Of a stretch of 64,000 nucleotides of DNA, positions 12,969 to 21,022 are shown one piece after another. Origin of the DNA: Bradyrhizobium sp. Ce-3 (GTDB lineage: Bacteria; Pseudomonadota; Alphaproteobacteria; Rhizobiales; Xanthobacteraceae); assembly GCF_022835695.1 (NCBI RefSeq), contig NZ_BQUV01000002.1, positions 620,001 through 684,000 on the forward strand, read 5' to 3'. The position numbers were made by a program, and so were the translations under genes. The notes beneath the pieces are model-generated. The model saw nothing but the letters and a program-made list of their open reading frames with translations, was not told the origin of the DNA and made no database searches. The first letter of the stretch is position 1. Each line of letters opens with the position of its first letter.

Positions 12969-15038
12969 GTGCCTGATCTTGCCAACACAGCCTATCTCGA
13001 TGCGCTCAATTCCGAGCAGCGCCGTGCGGTCGAGCACGGGGTCGGCAAGGATTGCATCGTCGGCGCGCCGCTGCTGGTGATCGCGGGCGCGGGCTCCGGC
13101 AAGACCAACACCCTCGCCCATCGCGTCGCGCATCTGATCGTCGCAGGCGCCGATCCGCGCCGCATCCTGTTGATGACTTTTTCGCGGCGCGCCGCCGCCG
13201 AGATGGCCGGCCGCGTCGAGCGGATCGCGCGGCGCGTGCTCGGCGATCGCGCCTCGGTCATGACCGACGCGCTGAACTGGGCCGGCACGTTCCACGGCAT
13301 CGGCGCGCGGCTGCTCCGCGAGTTCGCCGAGCGGATCGCGCTCGATCCCGCCTTCACGATCCATGACCGTGAAGATTCCGCGGATCTGATCAACCTGGTT
13401 CGCCACGACCTCGGTTTCTCCCGCACCGAGAGCCGGTTCCCGACCAAGGGCACCTGCCTTGCAATCTATTCGCGCTGCGTCAATGCGGAGATGCCGATCG
13501 AGGCCGTGCTCGGCCAGTTCTTCCCGTGGTGCGCCGGCTGGGCCGGCGAACTGAAGCAGCTGTTCGCGGCCTATGTCGAAGCCAAGCAGCGCCAGAACGT
13601 GCTCGATTACGACGACCTGCTGCTCTACTGGGCGCAGATGGTGACCGACACAGGACTGGCCGAGGAGATCGGCGGCCGCTTCGACCATGTGATGGTCGAC
13701 GAATATCAGGACACCAACCGCCTGCAGTCCTCCATCCTGCTCGCGCTCAAGCCTATGGGGCGCGGGCTCACCGTGGTCGGCGACGACGCGCAGTCGATCT
13801 ATTCGTTCCGTGCCGCCACCGTGCGCAACATCCTCGACTTCCCGAGCCAGTTCAGCCCGGCCGCCGAGATCGTCACGCTCGACCGCAACTATCGCTCGAC
13901 CCAGCCGATCCTCTCCGCCGCCAATGGCGTGATCTCGCTCGCGAAGGAACGCTTCACCAAGAACCTGTGGACCGACCGGACCTCGACCCGCAAGCCGCTG
14001 CTGGTCACGATTCGCGACGAGGCCGATCAGGCGCGCTACATCGTCGAGCAGGTGCTGGCCAACCGCGAGGAAGGTACGCTGCTCAAGCACCAGGCGGTGC
14101 TGTTCCGCACCTCCTCGCACAGCGGACCGCTCGAGGTCGAACTGACCCGCCGCAACATTCCCTTCGTGAAGTTCGGCGGGCTCAAATTTCTCGATGCCGC
14201 GCACGTCAAGGACATGCTGGCGCTGCTGCGCTTCACCGCCAATCCGCGCGACCGGGTCGCCGGCTTTCGTATCCTGCACCTGTTGCCCGGCGTCGGCCCG
14301 GCGTCAGCGCAGCGCGTGCTCGACCGCATGGCTGAGGCCGCCGATCCGATCGCAGCCCTCGTCGCGCTGCCCGCCCCGCCCCGCGCCGGCGCCGACTGGC
14401 GGCTGTTCGTCGAGGCGATCGAAAACCTCCGCTACTCGGAGTGGCCGGTCGATATCGAGCGCGCGCGGCTCTGGTACGAGCCGCATCTCGATCGCATCCA
14501 CGAGGACAGCGAGGTCCGTCGCGCCGATCTCATTCAGCTCGAGCAGATCGCCGCCGGCTATCCGTCACGCGAACGCTTCCTCACCGAATTGACGCTCGAT
14601 CCGCCCGATGCGACCAGCGACCAGGCCGGCGTGCCGCTGCTCGACGAGGATTACCTGATCCTGTCGACGATCCATTCCGCCAAGGGCCAGGAATGGAAAT
14701 CCGTCCATGTGCTCAACGTCGTCGACGGCTGCATGCCCTCCGATCTCGGTACCGGTACCTCGGCCGAACTGGAGGAGGAGCGCCGCCTGCTCTATGTCGC
14801 GATGACCCGCGCCAAGGACGATCTGCATTTGCTGGTGCCGCAGCGCTTCTTCGTCCACGGCCAGGCCGCCAAGGGCGACCGCCACATGTACGCCTCGCGC
14901 ACCCGCTTTATCCCGGAACGGTTGCTGCCGATGTTCGAGCGCACCACCTGGCCGCGCGCCGCCGCCGCGCAAGCCTCCTCCACCAGCCGTGCGCCGCCGA
15001 TCGACATCGGTGCCCGGATGCGCGGCATGTGGCGCTGA
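12969..15038 (+). CDS. UvrD/Rep-family ATP-dependent DNA helicase
   Basis: The 689-residue protein is a superfamily 1A helicase. Motifs seen in order: Q-motif LNSEQRRAV (about 13-21), Walker A AGAGSGKT (39-46), Ia MTFSRRAAAEM, Walker B VDEYQDTN (about 242-249), III GDDAQSIYSFRAA, IV LDRNYRST, V STIHSAKGQEWKSVHVL, and VI YVAMTRAKDDLHLL. All catalytic residues are present. It is shorter than UvrD or PcrA (about 720-850) and ends in an Ala/Ser/Arg-rich tail that lacks the RNA-polymerase-binding Tudor domain. It probably translocates 3' to 5' in repair or fork processing. The GTG start has GGGGG upstream. The gene stands alone and is bounded downstream by a strong terminator. Confidence 0.92.
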   Translation: MPDLANTAYLDALNSEQRRAVEHGVGKDCIVGAPLLVIAGAGSGKTNTLAHRVAHLIVAGADPRRILLMTFSRRAAAEMAGRVERIARRVLGDRASVMTDALNWAGTFHGIGARLLREFAERIALDPAFTIHDREDSADLINLVRHDLGFSRTESRFPTKGTCLAIYSRCVNAEMPIEAVLGQFFPWCAGWAGELKQLFAAYVEAKQRQNVLDYDDLLLYWAQMVTDTGLAEEIGGRFDHVMVDEYQDTNRLQSSILLALKPMGRGLTVVGDDAQSIYSFRAATVRNILDFPSQFSPAAEIVTLDRNYRSTQPILSAANGVISLAKERFTKNLWTDRTSTRKPLLVTIRDEADQARYIVEQVLANREEGTLLKHQAVLFRTSSHSGPLEVELTRRNIPFVKFGGLKFLDAAHVKDMLALLRFTANPRDRVAGFRILHLLPGVGPASAQRVLDRMAEAADPIAALVALPAPPRAGADWRLFVEAIENLRYSEWPVDIERARLWYEPHLDRIHEDSEVRRADLIQLEQIAAGYPSRERFLTELTLDPPDATSDQAGVPLLDEDYLILSTIHSAKGQEWKSVHVLNVVDGCMPSDLGTGTSAELEEERRLLYVAMTRAKDDLHLLVPQRFFVHGQAAKGDRHMYASRTRFIPERLLPMFERTTWPRAAAAQASSTSRAPPIDIGARMRGMWR

Positions 15039-15127
15039 CGCCGGCCAAAAAATTTCTTGCTGACGACAGGAACGAACGGCCGGGCCTCGCGTTGAGCGGC
15101 TGTTCGTAATCGGCAAACGACCATCCC

Positions 15128-15169
15128 GACGGCTTCGGCGCGGTGTTCCGCGCTGGAGCCGTCTTTTTT
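15128..15169 (+). terminator. Intrinsic terminator after the helicase gene
   Basis: A two-step hairpin: GACGGCT pairs with AGCCGTC, and inside it GCGCGG pairs with CCGCGC around TGTT. Six T residues follow. It lies 90 bp after the helicase stop and just before the 3' end of the convergent cyclase gene. Confidence 0.85.
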
Positions 15170-15182
15170 GCGCCGCATCAAT

Positions 15183-15914
15183 TCACGCAGGAAATAGTGT
15201 GACGGGCTGATCGAAGCCCTTCAGGGTGTAATCGGACCCGGCTGCCGTGATCATGTCGCGGGTTCGATCCCGCACCGCCGATGTCACCAGGATCTCGCCG
15301 GACTTCGCCGCGGCCTGCGCGCGTGCCGCGCGGTTGACCACCGTGCCGACGGCCGTCAGATCGCGATGGGTGTGGCCGAACTCGCCGAAATTGGTGTCGC
15401 CGCTGTCCATCCCGATCCCGATGCCGAGTTCGATGTCGCCGGCGCCGATCGTCCGCACCAGCGCGTCGTGCCTGTCCTGAAAGCGGCGCTGGATGTCGCG
15501 CGCGGCCAACAAGGCCTGCGCCGCATGATCGTCCCGCCGCACCGGGAAATTGAAGATCGCGAACACGGCGTCGCCGATCGTCTTGTTGAGGATCCCGTCA
15601 TAGCGCCAGATCGCTGCGGCGCAGTCGTCGTAGAAGGCATCCAGCAGCGATGTCAGCCCGTCCTGCGCGATGGTCTGCGTCAGCGTGGTGTAGCCGCGCA
15701 AATCGGCGAACAGGATGGTGGTGTCGATGGTCACGGCGCGCGCCTTCATGATCTTCGAGAACGCCATCTCGCAGATCGTGCAGGTGTTCGGGTTCATGCG
15801 GCTCGGCCGGACGCCGAACAGGCGGAACGGCGCCGACAACGGACCGCGCAGCGGGATCGGCATGCGCAGGTTTTGCCAGCAGCCGAGGCAGATCGTTGCA
15901 GGTTCCGGAGTCAT
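15183..15914 (-). CDS. Class III adenylate/guanylate cyclase with N-terminal Cys pairs
   Basis: The protein has 243 residues. The cyclase domain (about 62-225) carries the two metal-binding aspartates, Asp71 in FADLRGYT and Asp115 in KTIGDAVFA, and the family's VGxVVNRAAR helix. The N-terminus is unusual: CLGC (9-12) and CTIC (45-48) flank a 30-residue Pro/Arg-rich stretch and could form a zinc or iron-sulfur site that controls activity. There is no membrane anchor. It would make cAMP or cGMP in the cytoplasm, perhaps under redox control. A PilZ gene lies upstream on the same strand with an 86-bp gap. Confidence 0.85.
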   Translation of the reverse strand: MTPEPATICLGCWQNLRMPIPLRGPLSAPFRLFGVRPSRMNPNTCTICEMAFSKIMKARAVTIDTTILFADLRGYTTLTQTIAQDGLTSLLDAFYDDCAAAIWRYDGILNKTIGDAVFAIFNFPVRRDDHAAQALLAARDIQRRFQDRHDALVRTIGAGDIELGIGIGMDSGDTNFGEFGHTHRDLTAVGTVVNRAARAQAAAKSGEILVTSAVRDRTRDMITAAGSDYTLKGFDQPVTLFPA

Positions 15915-16000
15915 CGGCGTATCACCTGCTGTTGCAGCAGCGAAACCCGGGGCACGCTAGCACAGTCGATCATGGGCGTCCCCAACCGAGATTGCCGCGC

Positions 16001-16252
16001 TCAGGCGGTCGTCACGAAACTCAGTCCAATCCGCGTCTTCTTGCTCCAGACCACCTGGCATTCGTAAACGACCGAAGGGTCGCGAGCGGTCACGAGGCGG
16101 AATCTGTGCGGCACGAAGGCCGGATTCTCGACCTCGATGGCCGCCCCTTCCGGGGATATGTTCACGATCGTGCAATGCATGACCGAACCGCCCGACGAGA
16201 CGTAGCCGGGCTCATTGACCTCGGTTCGCGGATGCCTGCGCTTTTCTTCCAC
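16001..16252 (-). CDS. PilZ domain protein
   Basis: The 83-residue protein is a single PilZ domain. It begins with the c-di-GMP-binding RRHPR pattern (RxxxR) and has the second element, NISPEGAAIE, about 30 residues later, followed by a W....IGLSF strand. GTG at 16250-16252 is preferred because GGGGGAGG lies just upstream; an in-frame ATG 19 codons earlier would give 102 residues. Such stand-alone domains usually act as c-di-GMP receivers, but no effector is linked here. Confidence 0.85.
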   Translation of the reverse strand: MEEKRRHPRTEVNEPGYVSSGGSVMHCTIVNISPEGAAIEVENPAFVPHRFRLVTARDPSVVYECQVVWSKKTRIGLSFVTTA

Positions 16253-16519
16253 CCGGCCTCCCCCGGCTTTGTTCACGCAAACGTGGGCGATCGGCATTGC
16301 GGGAGTCAACGGCTCCGGCGGCTCGCATCGGGCTTTCGCACCATGATTTGTTCGCGGCAGTCAGCCGAATTGCTTATCGCGTCCGTGCAGATGAGCCCCG
16401 CGTCGGCGCGGGCTTGTGGTTCGCGACGGCGCGAGGATAGCCTCTCGCCATGGGCGATGCGCCGGCGCAACGCACGCTCCTGACAACAACGAACAGGCGC
16501 CATTGGGGAGACGCGCGCC

Positions 16520-17929
16520 ATGTTCGAGATTCTCGATCGCCGGACGACTCTGACCGGCAACCAGATCAAGATCCTTGCTGCGGCCATCATCGGCGATGCG
16601 CTGGAATTCTTCGACTACTTCCTGATCGGCTTCGTGCTCGCGTTCCTGATCGGGCCCTGGAAACTCACCTTTGGCCAATCGGCCACCGTGCTGATGAGTT
16701 CCGGCATCGGCGCCATCATCGGCGCCTATCTCTGGGGCTGGCTGGCCGACCGGGTCGGACGCCGCATCGTCTTCATCGGCACGGTGCTGAACTTCTCGAT
16801 CGCGACCGGCCTGCTCTATTTCACGCCCGACAATGGCTGGGTTTATCTCGCGATCCTGCGCTTCTTCGTCGGCACCGGCGTCGGCGGACTTTATTGCGTG
16901 GACCTGCCGCTGGTGCAGGAGTTCATGCCCTCGCACAAACGCGGCTGGGTCGGCGGGCTCGTCACCTGCGTGATCCCGCTCGGCGTCGGTCTCGGCGCGG
17001 TGCTGGGCGCGATCATGGGCACCGATCAATGGCGGCTGCTGTTTGCGATCGGCGTGCTGCCGGCGGTCCTGGTGCTGCTGGTTCGGCTCTGGGTTCCGGA
17101 GTCGCCGCGCTGGCTGTGCCGGCAGGGACGCTATGACGAAGCCCGCAAGTCGCTCGCCTGGGCCCTGCAGGTCGAGCCGTCCGAGCTGCCCTTGCCGAGC
17201 GCGGCCGATGCCGGGCCGATCGTCAGGACCAGCTGGTTCGACCTGTTCAAATATCCGCGCAGCCTGATCGTGTCCTGGCTCGGCAATGCCGGTGCGCAGA
17301 CCGGCGTCTACGGCATTACGCTCTGGGCGCCCGCGCTGTTCGTGCTGTTGCTCAAGGTGACGCCGCAGCAGGCCGCCAAGATGATGATCCTGCTCAGCAT
17401 CACCGGCTTCCTCGGCCGCATCTCGTTCTCCTGGTTCTCGGAACTGCTGGGGCGGCGCGTCGCGGGCGGCCTGCTCGGCCTCGGCGCCGGCGCGCTGACG
17501 ATCATCGCCGGCTATCACTACGACACGACACTGTTCGGGATGTCGGCGTTCTGGCTGCTGCTGGCCGCGGCGTTCTTCTTCGCCGACGGCGGTTTTGCCA
17601 TCGTCGGCCCCTATGCCGCGGAGGTCTGGCCCTCGCATCTGCGCACCACGGGCATGGGATCGGCCTACGGTTTCGGCGGCATCGGCAAGATCATCGGGCC
17701 GGTCGGGCTTGCGCTGATCGTCGGCTCGAACAATTACCTCAAGCCGGATGTGCCGCTGACCCAGATCCCGACCGCCTTCGTCTATCTCGGCTGCTGGTTC
17801 CTGATGGCGGGCGCGGTGTATCTGTTCTTCGGGCTCGAGACCCGCGGCAAGTCGATCGAGCAGATCGACAGGGAACTGAACGCGGCGGCCGATGTCGCCG
17901 CCTCCACAACAACCATCCGGCGCGCCTGA
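16520..17929 (+). CDS. MFS transporter, metabolite:H+ symporter type
   Basis: The protein has 469 residues and twelve predicted helices. The loop 2-3 signature GWLADRVGRRI and the PESPRWL motif before the central loop put it in the sugar/organic-acid symporter group of the major facilitator superfamily, near the aromatic-acid subfamily. The ATG has GGGGAG upstream. The stop lies 11 bases before the flavin-dependent oxygenase-like gene, so it probably imports the compound that the next two enzymes act on. The substrate cannot be read from sequence. Confidence 0.88.
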   Translation: MFEILDRRTTLTGNQIKILAAAIIGDALEFFDYFLIGFVLAFLIGPWKLTFGQSATVLMSSGIGAIIGAYLWGWLADRVGRRIVFIGTVLNFSIATGLLYFTPDNGWVYLAILRFFVGTGVGGLYCVDLPLVQEFMPSHKRGWVGGLVTCVIPLGVGLGAVLGAIMGTDQWRLLFAIGVLPAVLVLLVRLWVPESPRWLCRQGRYDEARKSLAWALQVEPSELPLPSAADAGPIVRTSWFDLFKYPRSLIVSWLGNAGAQTGVYGITLWAPALFVLLLKVTPQQAAKMMILLSITGFLGRISFSWFSELLGRRVAGGLLGLGAGALTIIAGYHYDTTLFGMSAFWLLLAAAFFFADGGFAIVGPYAAEVWPSHLRTTGMGSAYGFGGIGKIIGPVGLALIVGSNNYLKPDVPLTQIPTAFVYLGCWFLMAGAVYLFFGLETRGKSIEQIDRELNAAADVAASTTTIRRA

Positions 17930-17940
17930 AGGAGATCGAC

Positions 17941-19128
17941 ATGAGCGTGACGTCAGCCGATCTTGCCGGCGATCCTGAGGTGATCGCCCGCGCCGAGGCG
18001 ATCAGGGACGCGGTGGCGGCCGCCTCCGACGATATCGAAACGACGCGCCGGCTGCCGCCCGAGCTGCTCGACCGGCTGCATGAGGCGCGGCTGTTCCGCC
18101 TGCTGCTGCCGCGATCGAGCGACGGGATCGAGACCGATCCCGTCACCTTCTTCCATGCCATCGAGACCATCGCCAAGGCCGATGCCTCGACGGCGTGGTG
18201 CCTGAGCCAGGCCGGCGGCTGCGCGATGTCGGCCGCCTATCTCGACCTGCCGGTGGCGCAGGAGGTGTTTGCCGACCCGCGCGCCGTGCTGGCGTGGGGG
18301 CCCGGCCCGAAGGTCAGGGCGGTCGAATGCGACGGCGGCTACCGCGTCAGCGGGGTCTGGTCGTTTGCCTCGGGCGGACGCCACGCCACCTGGCTCGGCG
18401 CCCACTGCCCGGTCTACGCCGCCGACGGATCGCCGCGGCGCGACGCCAATGGTGAGCAGGTCGAGCGCACCATGCTGGTGCGGACCGAAGACGTCGCATG
18501 GACCGACATCTGGAACACGGTCGGGCTGCGCGGCACCGCCAGCGACCAGTTCGCGCTCGACGACTTCTTCGTCCGTGCGGACCATTCGATCACCCGCGAG
18601 TTCGACCGCGAGTGCCGCGAGAATGGCCCGCTGTACCGGATGAGCAACCACACCTGCTATCAGATCGGCTTCGCCGGCGTTGCCTGCGGCATTGCCCGCA
18701 GCGCGCTGGACAATTTCGTCGACGTCGCCCGCAACAAGGTGCCGCGCGGCATGAAGAAGACGCTGCGCGATAACGCCGTGGTGCAGTCGGGCCTCGCCCA
18801 GGCCGAGGTCAATCTGCGCGCCGCCCGCGCCTTCCTGCTGCAGTCGATGGCCGACATCTGGAGGGATCTGGTCGCCGGCGACACCATCACGGTGGCGCAG
18901 CGCATGACGATCCGGATGGCGGCAACCCACGCCATCCACAAGGCGCGGGAGGCGGTCGACTTCGCCTACAACACGGCCGGCGCCACCGCGATCTTCGACG
19001 GCCATCCGCTCGAGCGCCGCTTCCGCGACATCCACACCGTGACCCAGCAATTGCAGGGCCGCTTCAGCCATTTCGAGACCGTCGGCGCCTGGATGCTCGG
19101 CGTCGAGGCCGACCTCAGCTTCGTCTGA
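17941..19128 (+). CDS. Acyl-CoA dehydrogenase-fold flavin monooxygenase-like protein
   Basis: The 395-residue protein has the three-part acyl-CoA dehydrogenase fold: an N-terminal helical domain, a central beta domain with GVWSFASGG (about 139-147), and a C-terminal four-helix domain of the type-2 kind. Sequence features such as the GGR-H stretch and FDGHPLERRFRDIHT are typical of HpaH/HsaA/DszC-like reduced-flavin monooxygenases rather than true acyl-CoA dehydrogenases. It follows the MFS gene by 11 bases and precedes a VOC gene by 19 bases. An aromatic or sulfur compound is a plausible substrate. No flavin reductase gene is adjacent. Confidence 0.85.
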   Translation: MSVTSADLAGDPEVIARAEAIRDAVAAASDDIETTRRLPPELLDRLHEARLFRLLLPRSSDGIETDPVTFFHAIETIAKADASTAWCLSQAGGCAMSAAYLDLPVAQEVFADPRAVLAWGPGPKVRAVECDGGYRVSGVWSFASGGRHATWLGAHCPVYAADGSPRRDANGEQVERTMLVRTEDVAWTDIWNTVGLRGTASDQFALDDFFVRADHSITREFDRECRENGPLYRMSNHTCYQIGFAGVACGIARSALDNFVDVARNKVPRGMKKTLRDNAVVQSGLAQAEVNLRAARAFLLQSMADIWRDLVAGDTITVAQRMTIRMAATHAIHKAREAVDFAYNTAGATAIFDGHPLERRFRDIHTVTQQLQGRFSHFETVGAWMLGVEADLSFV

Positions 19129-19147
19129 ACTCTCAAGGAGAACAACC

Positions 19148-19549
19148 ATGCCATTGGGCGGACTACAGCATTTCACCATCGAACCGCAGGATCTGGAGAA
19201 GACCAGGGAGTTTTATTGCGACGTGCTCGGGCTCGAGAACGGCGATCGGCCGCCGCTCGATTTCCCTGGCTACTGGCTCTATTCCGGCGGTCAGGCCACC
19301 GTCCATTTAATGGGCACCCGCAAGCCGCGTGACGGCATCGTGGTGCGCGGCACCGAGAAGAAATATGACGACACCGGCCGCCTCGACCACATCGCCTTTG
19401 CCGCCAGCGATGTCGAGGGTGTGCGCAAACGCCTGCAGGCGAACAACATCAGCTTCCGCGAGCAGATCGTGCCGCGCACCGGAGACACCCAGATTTTCCT
19501 CTACGATCCCGACGGCGTCGGCGTGGAGTTGAACTTCCCGAAGAGTTGA
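19148..19549 (+). CDS. VOC (glyoxalase/extradiol dioxygenase) family protein
   Basis: The 133-residue protein has two beta-alpha-beta-beta-beta modules of the vicinal oxygen chelate fold. Candidate metal ligands are His8 in GLQHFTI, the His in RLDHIAF about residue 79, and Glu in GVELNF near the C-terminus. The ATG has AAGGAG upstream. As third gene of the MFS/flavoenzyme/VOC set it probably performs ring cleavage, isomerisation or hydrolysis of the oxygenated product. The exact reaction is not predictable. Confidence 0.85.
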   Translation: MPLGGLQHFTIEPQDLEKTREFYCDVLGLENGDRPPLDFPGYWLYSGGQATVHLMGTRKPRDGIVVRGTEKKYDDTGRLDHIAFAASDVEGVRKRLQANNISFREQIVPRTGDTQIFLYDPDGVGVELNFPKS

Positions 19550-19726
19550 GCCGGCCTCGCCGGATTGCCCCTGCTCGACGATTGGCTGGCGCATATCGCC
19601 GGCCAATTTTCATGTCGCGCAACGGGTTCCCGACATGGCCTAGACTCGGCCATCACTCGGGCGCGATATGGTCCGTTTTTCTTCAACATTGAATGACGAA
19701 TTAACCGGGCCGCGCCGCTGCGGCAG

Positions 19727-19780
19727 AATAGCCGGGTGCTGCGCCTTTAACCTACCCCAGGGCATGGTGGCCCGGCTATT
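19727..19780. repeat. 10-bp inverted repeat with 34-base loop
   Basis: AATAGCCGGG (19727-19736) is exactly complementary to CCCGGCTATT (19771-19780). It lies in the 255-bp gap between the convergent VOC and LTXXQ genes, so it may fold in RNA from either side. It lacks a T-run and may not be a classical terminator. Nothing else is seen in 19550-19804. Confidence 0.35.
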
Positions 19781-19804
19781 CGTCCCCACTTCGCCGTGCG
19801 CAGT

Positions 19805-20575
19805 TCAGTCGAGCCCGCGTTCGTGGCTGAGGCGGACCATTTCGTTGATGAAGATTTGTTTCTGCTTGTCGTCGAGGCTCGCATAAAGCGGCTCGGCGGC
19901 GTCGGCGACGCCGCGCTGATCGACTGCGCGATCATTGAGGAACTGGGCCTCGTTGCGCATCTGCTCGATGATGTCGTCGGGTGGATCGCGCTGCGCGCGC
20001 GCGATGCGCAGGTTGAGGCGGTCGGCGCCGTTGTGGCCGAGATAGTGCATCGCACTGTTGAAGCCGGCCCAGTTCTTCTCCTGCTCCGGCGTCAGGTTGA
20101 GCTCCTTCTTGATCCGATCGATGTTGGCGTCGCTGTTGGAGACGATCTGCTCGGCCGTGAGCTGCGGCGCGCCGGCCTGGGTCAGCACGGTCGGCGCCTG
20201 TTTCGCACCCTTGTCCTTGGCGCCGGCCTTGGTCGATTCCTTGGCCGATTTGGCGGCCTTGGCGCCCTGCTTGTCGCCTGACGCCGGGGCCTGTGCATTC
20301 TTGCCGTTGCCGGCATTGGGGCTGGCGTTGTTGGCATTGTTGCCGGTCAGCACCCCGGTGACGCCTGTCACCACGCCGACAACGCCGCCGATCGCGCCGC
20401 CCAGAACGCCGCCAACCGGCCCGGCGGCCTTGTTGCCCTCGCGCGCGCCTTTTTCAACACCCTGCACGATCTGCGCATCGACCATATGAGGCACTGCGAA
20501 CAGTGTGACGGCGGCGGCCCCAACCGCGGCGCACAATCTCCATTGCGCTCGCAGCTTCGCAACCGGAATGAGCAT
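19805..20575 (-). CDS. LTXXQ (Spy/CpxP-like) envelope protein
   Basis: The protein has 256 residues: a signal peptide (about 1-34), a glycine-zipper segment (GGVLGGAIGGVVGVVTG, about 53-70), then a low-complexity Ala/Asn/Lys/Gly linker (about 78-130). The helical C-terminal domain contains LTPEQEKNW near residue 160, the LTXXQ hallmark of the Spy/CpxP chaperone and sensor family. The glycine zipper suggests membrane insertion or oligomerisation, which Spy and CpxP lack. It probably works in the periplasm in envelope stress. It is monocistronic and divergent from the ABC importer cluster. Confidence 0.8.
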   Translation of the reverse strand: MLIPVAKLRAQWRLCAAVGAAAVTLFAVPHMVDAQIVQGVEKGAREGNKAAGPVGGVLGGAIGGVVGVVTGVTGVLTGNNANNASPNAGNGKNAQAPASGDKQGAKAAKSAKESTKAGAKDKGAKQAPTVLTQAGAPQLTAEQIVSNSDANIDRIKKELNLTPEQEKNWAGFNSAMHYLGHNGADRLNLRIARAQRDPPDDIIEQMRNEAQFLNDRAVDQRGVADAAEPLYASLDDKQKQIFINEMVRLSHERGLD

Positions 20576-21022
20576 GATCGGGTCTCCGTGATCGATGGTG
20601 GATGGCAGAACTGACGTGGGGGTAGGTTCGACGAATCCGGACTTTATCGTTTCCGGCTTCGGCGAGTCTATCGGTCGCGCCGGGCATCAACATGACGGAA
20701 CATGGCTCGATCAGCTGGACCGGAAACCTGCGGCTCAACCGCGCACGGTGTGCAGGCGTGTCCGCGTCAAACCTCGCGTGCGTCGCAGCATGATCGAGGA
20801 AGTGCCGCTAACCACCCGCAACTGCGGCGAAGCTGACGACACTGCCTGCGATTTGACCACAACGTTAGTTCTACATGGCACGAGCATCTCGTTTCTCGAC
20901 AGCAGCCGGCAATTCTGTTCTGATCAGTGGCAACGAAATCCCGCGACGCCGCGCGAACGCGACGCACAAAACAACAACGGGATGCAAAGTCTTTATCCGT
21001 CGGCTGCCAGGGAGGGATCGCC
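20576..21022. other. 447-bp divergent intergenic region, no gene seen
   Basis: The region separates the LTXXQ gene (minus) from the ABC importer operon (plus) and must hold both promoters. It contains TTGACC at 20853-20858, but no convincing -10 at proper spacing. The short open frames here overlap the importer start in the wrong frame or lack a ribosome binding site. AGGGAGG just before 21023 is the ribosome binding site of the next gene. No inverted repeat stands out by eye. Confidence 0.4.

Noticed and set aside
12849-14279. A 476-codon minus-strand frame opposite the helicase
   Set aside because: The helicase motifs on the plus strand are complete; the antisense frame has none.
20853-20877. 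TTGACC...TACATG as importer promoter
   Set aside because: The spacer is only about 13 bases.
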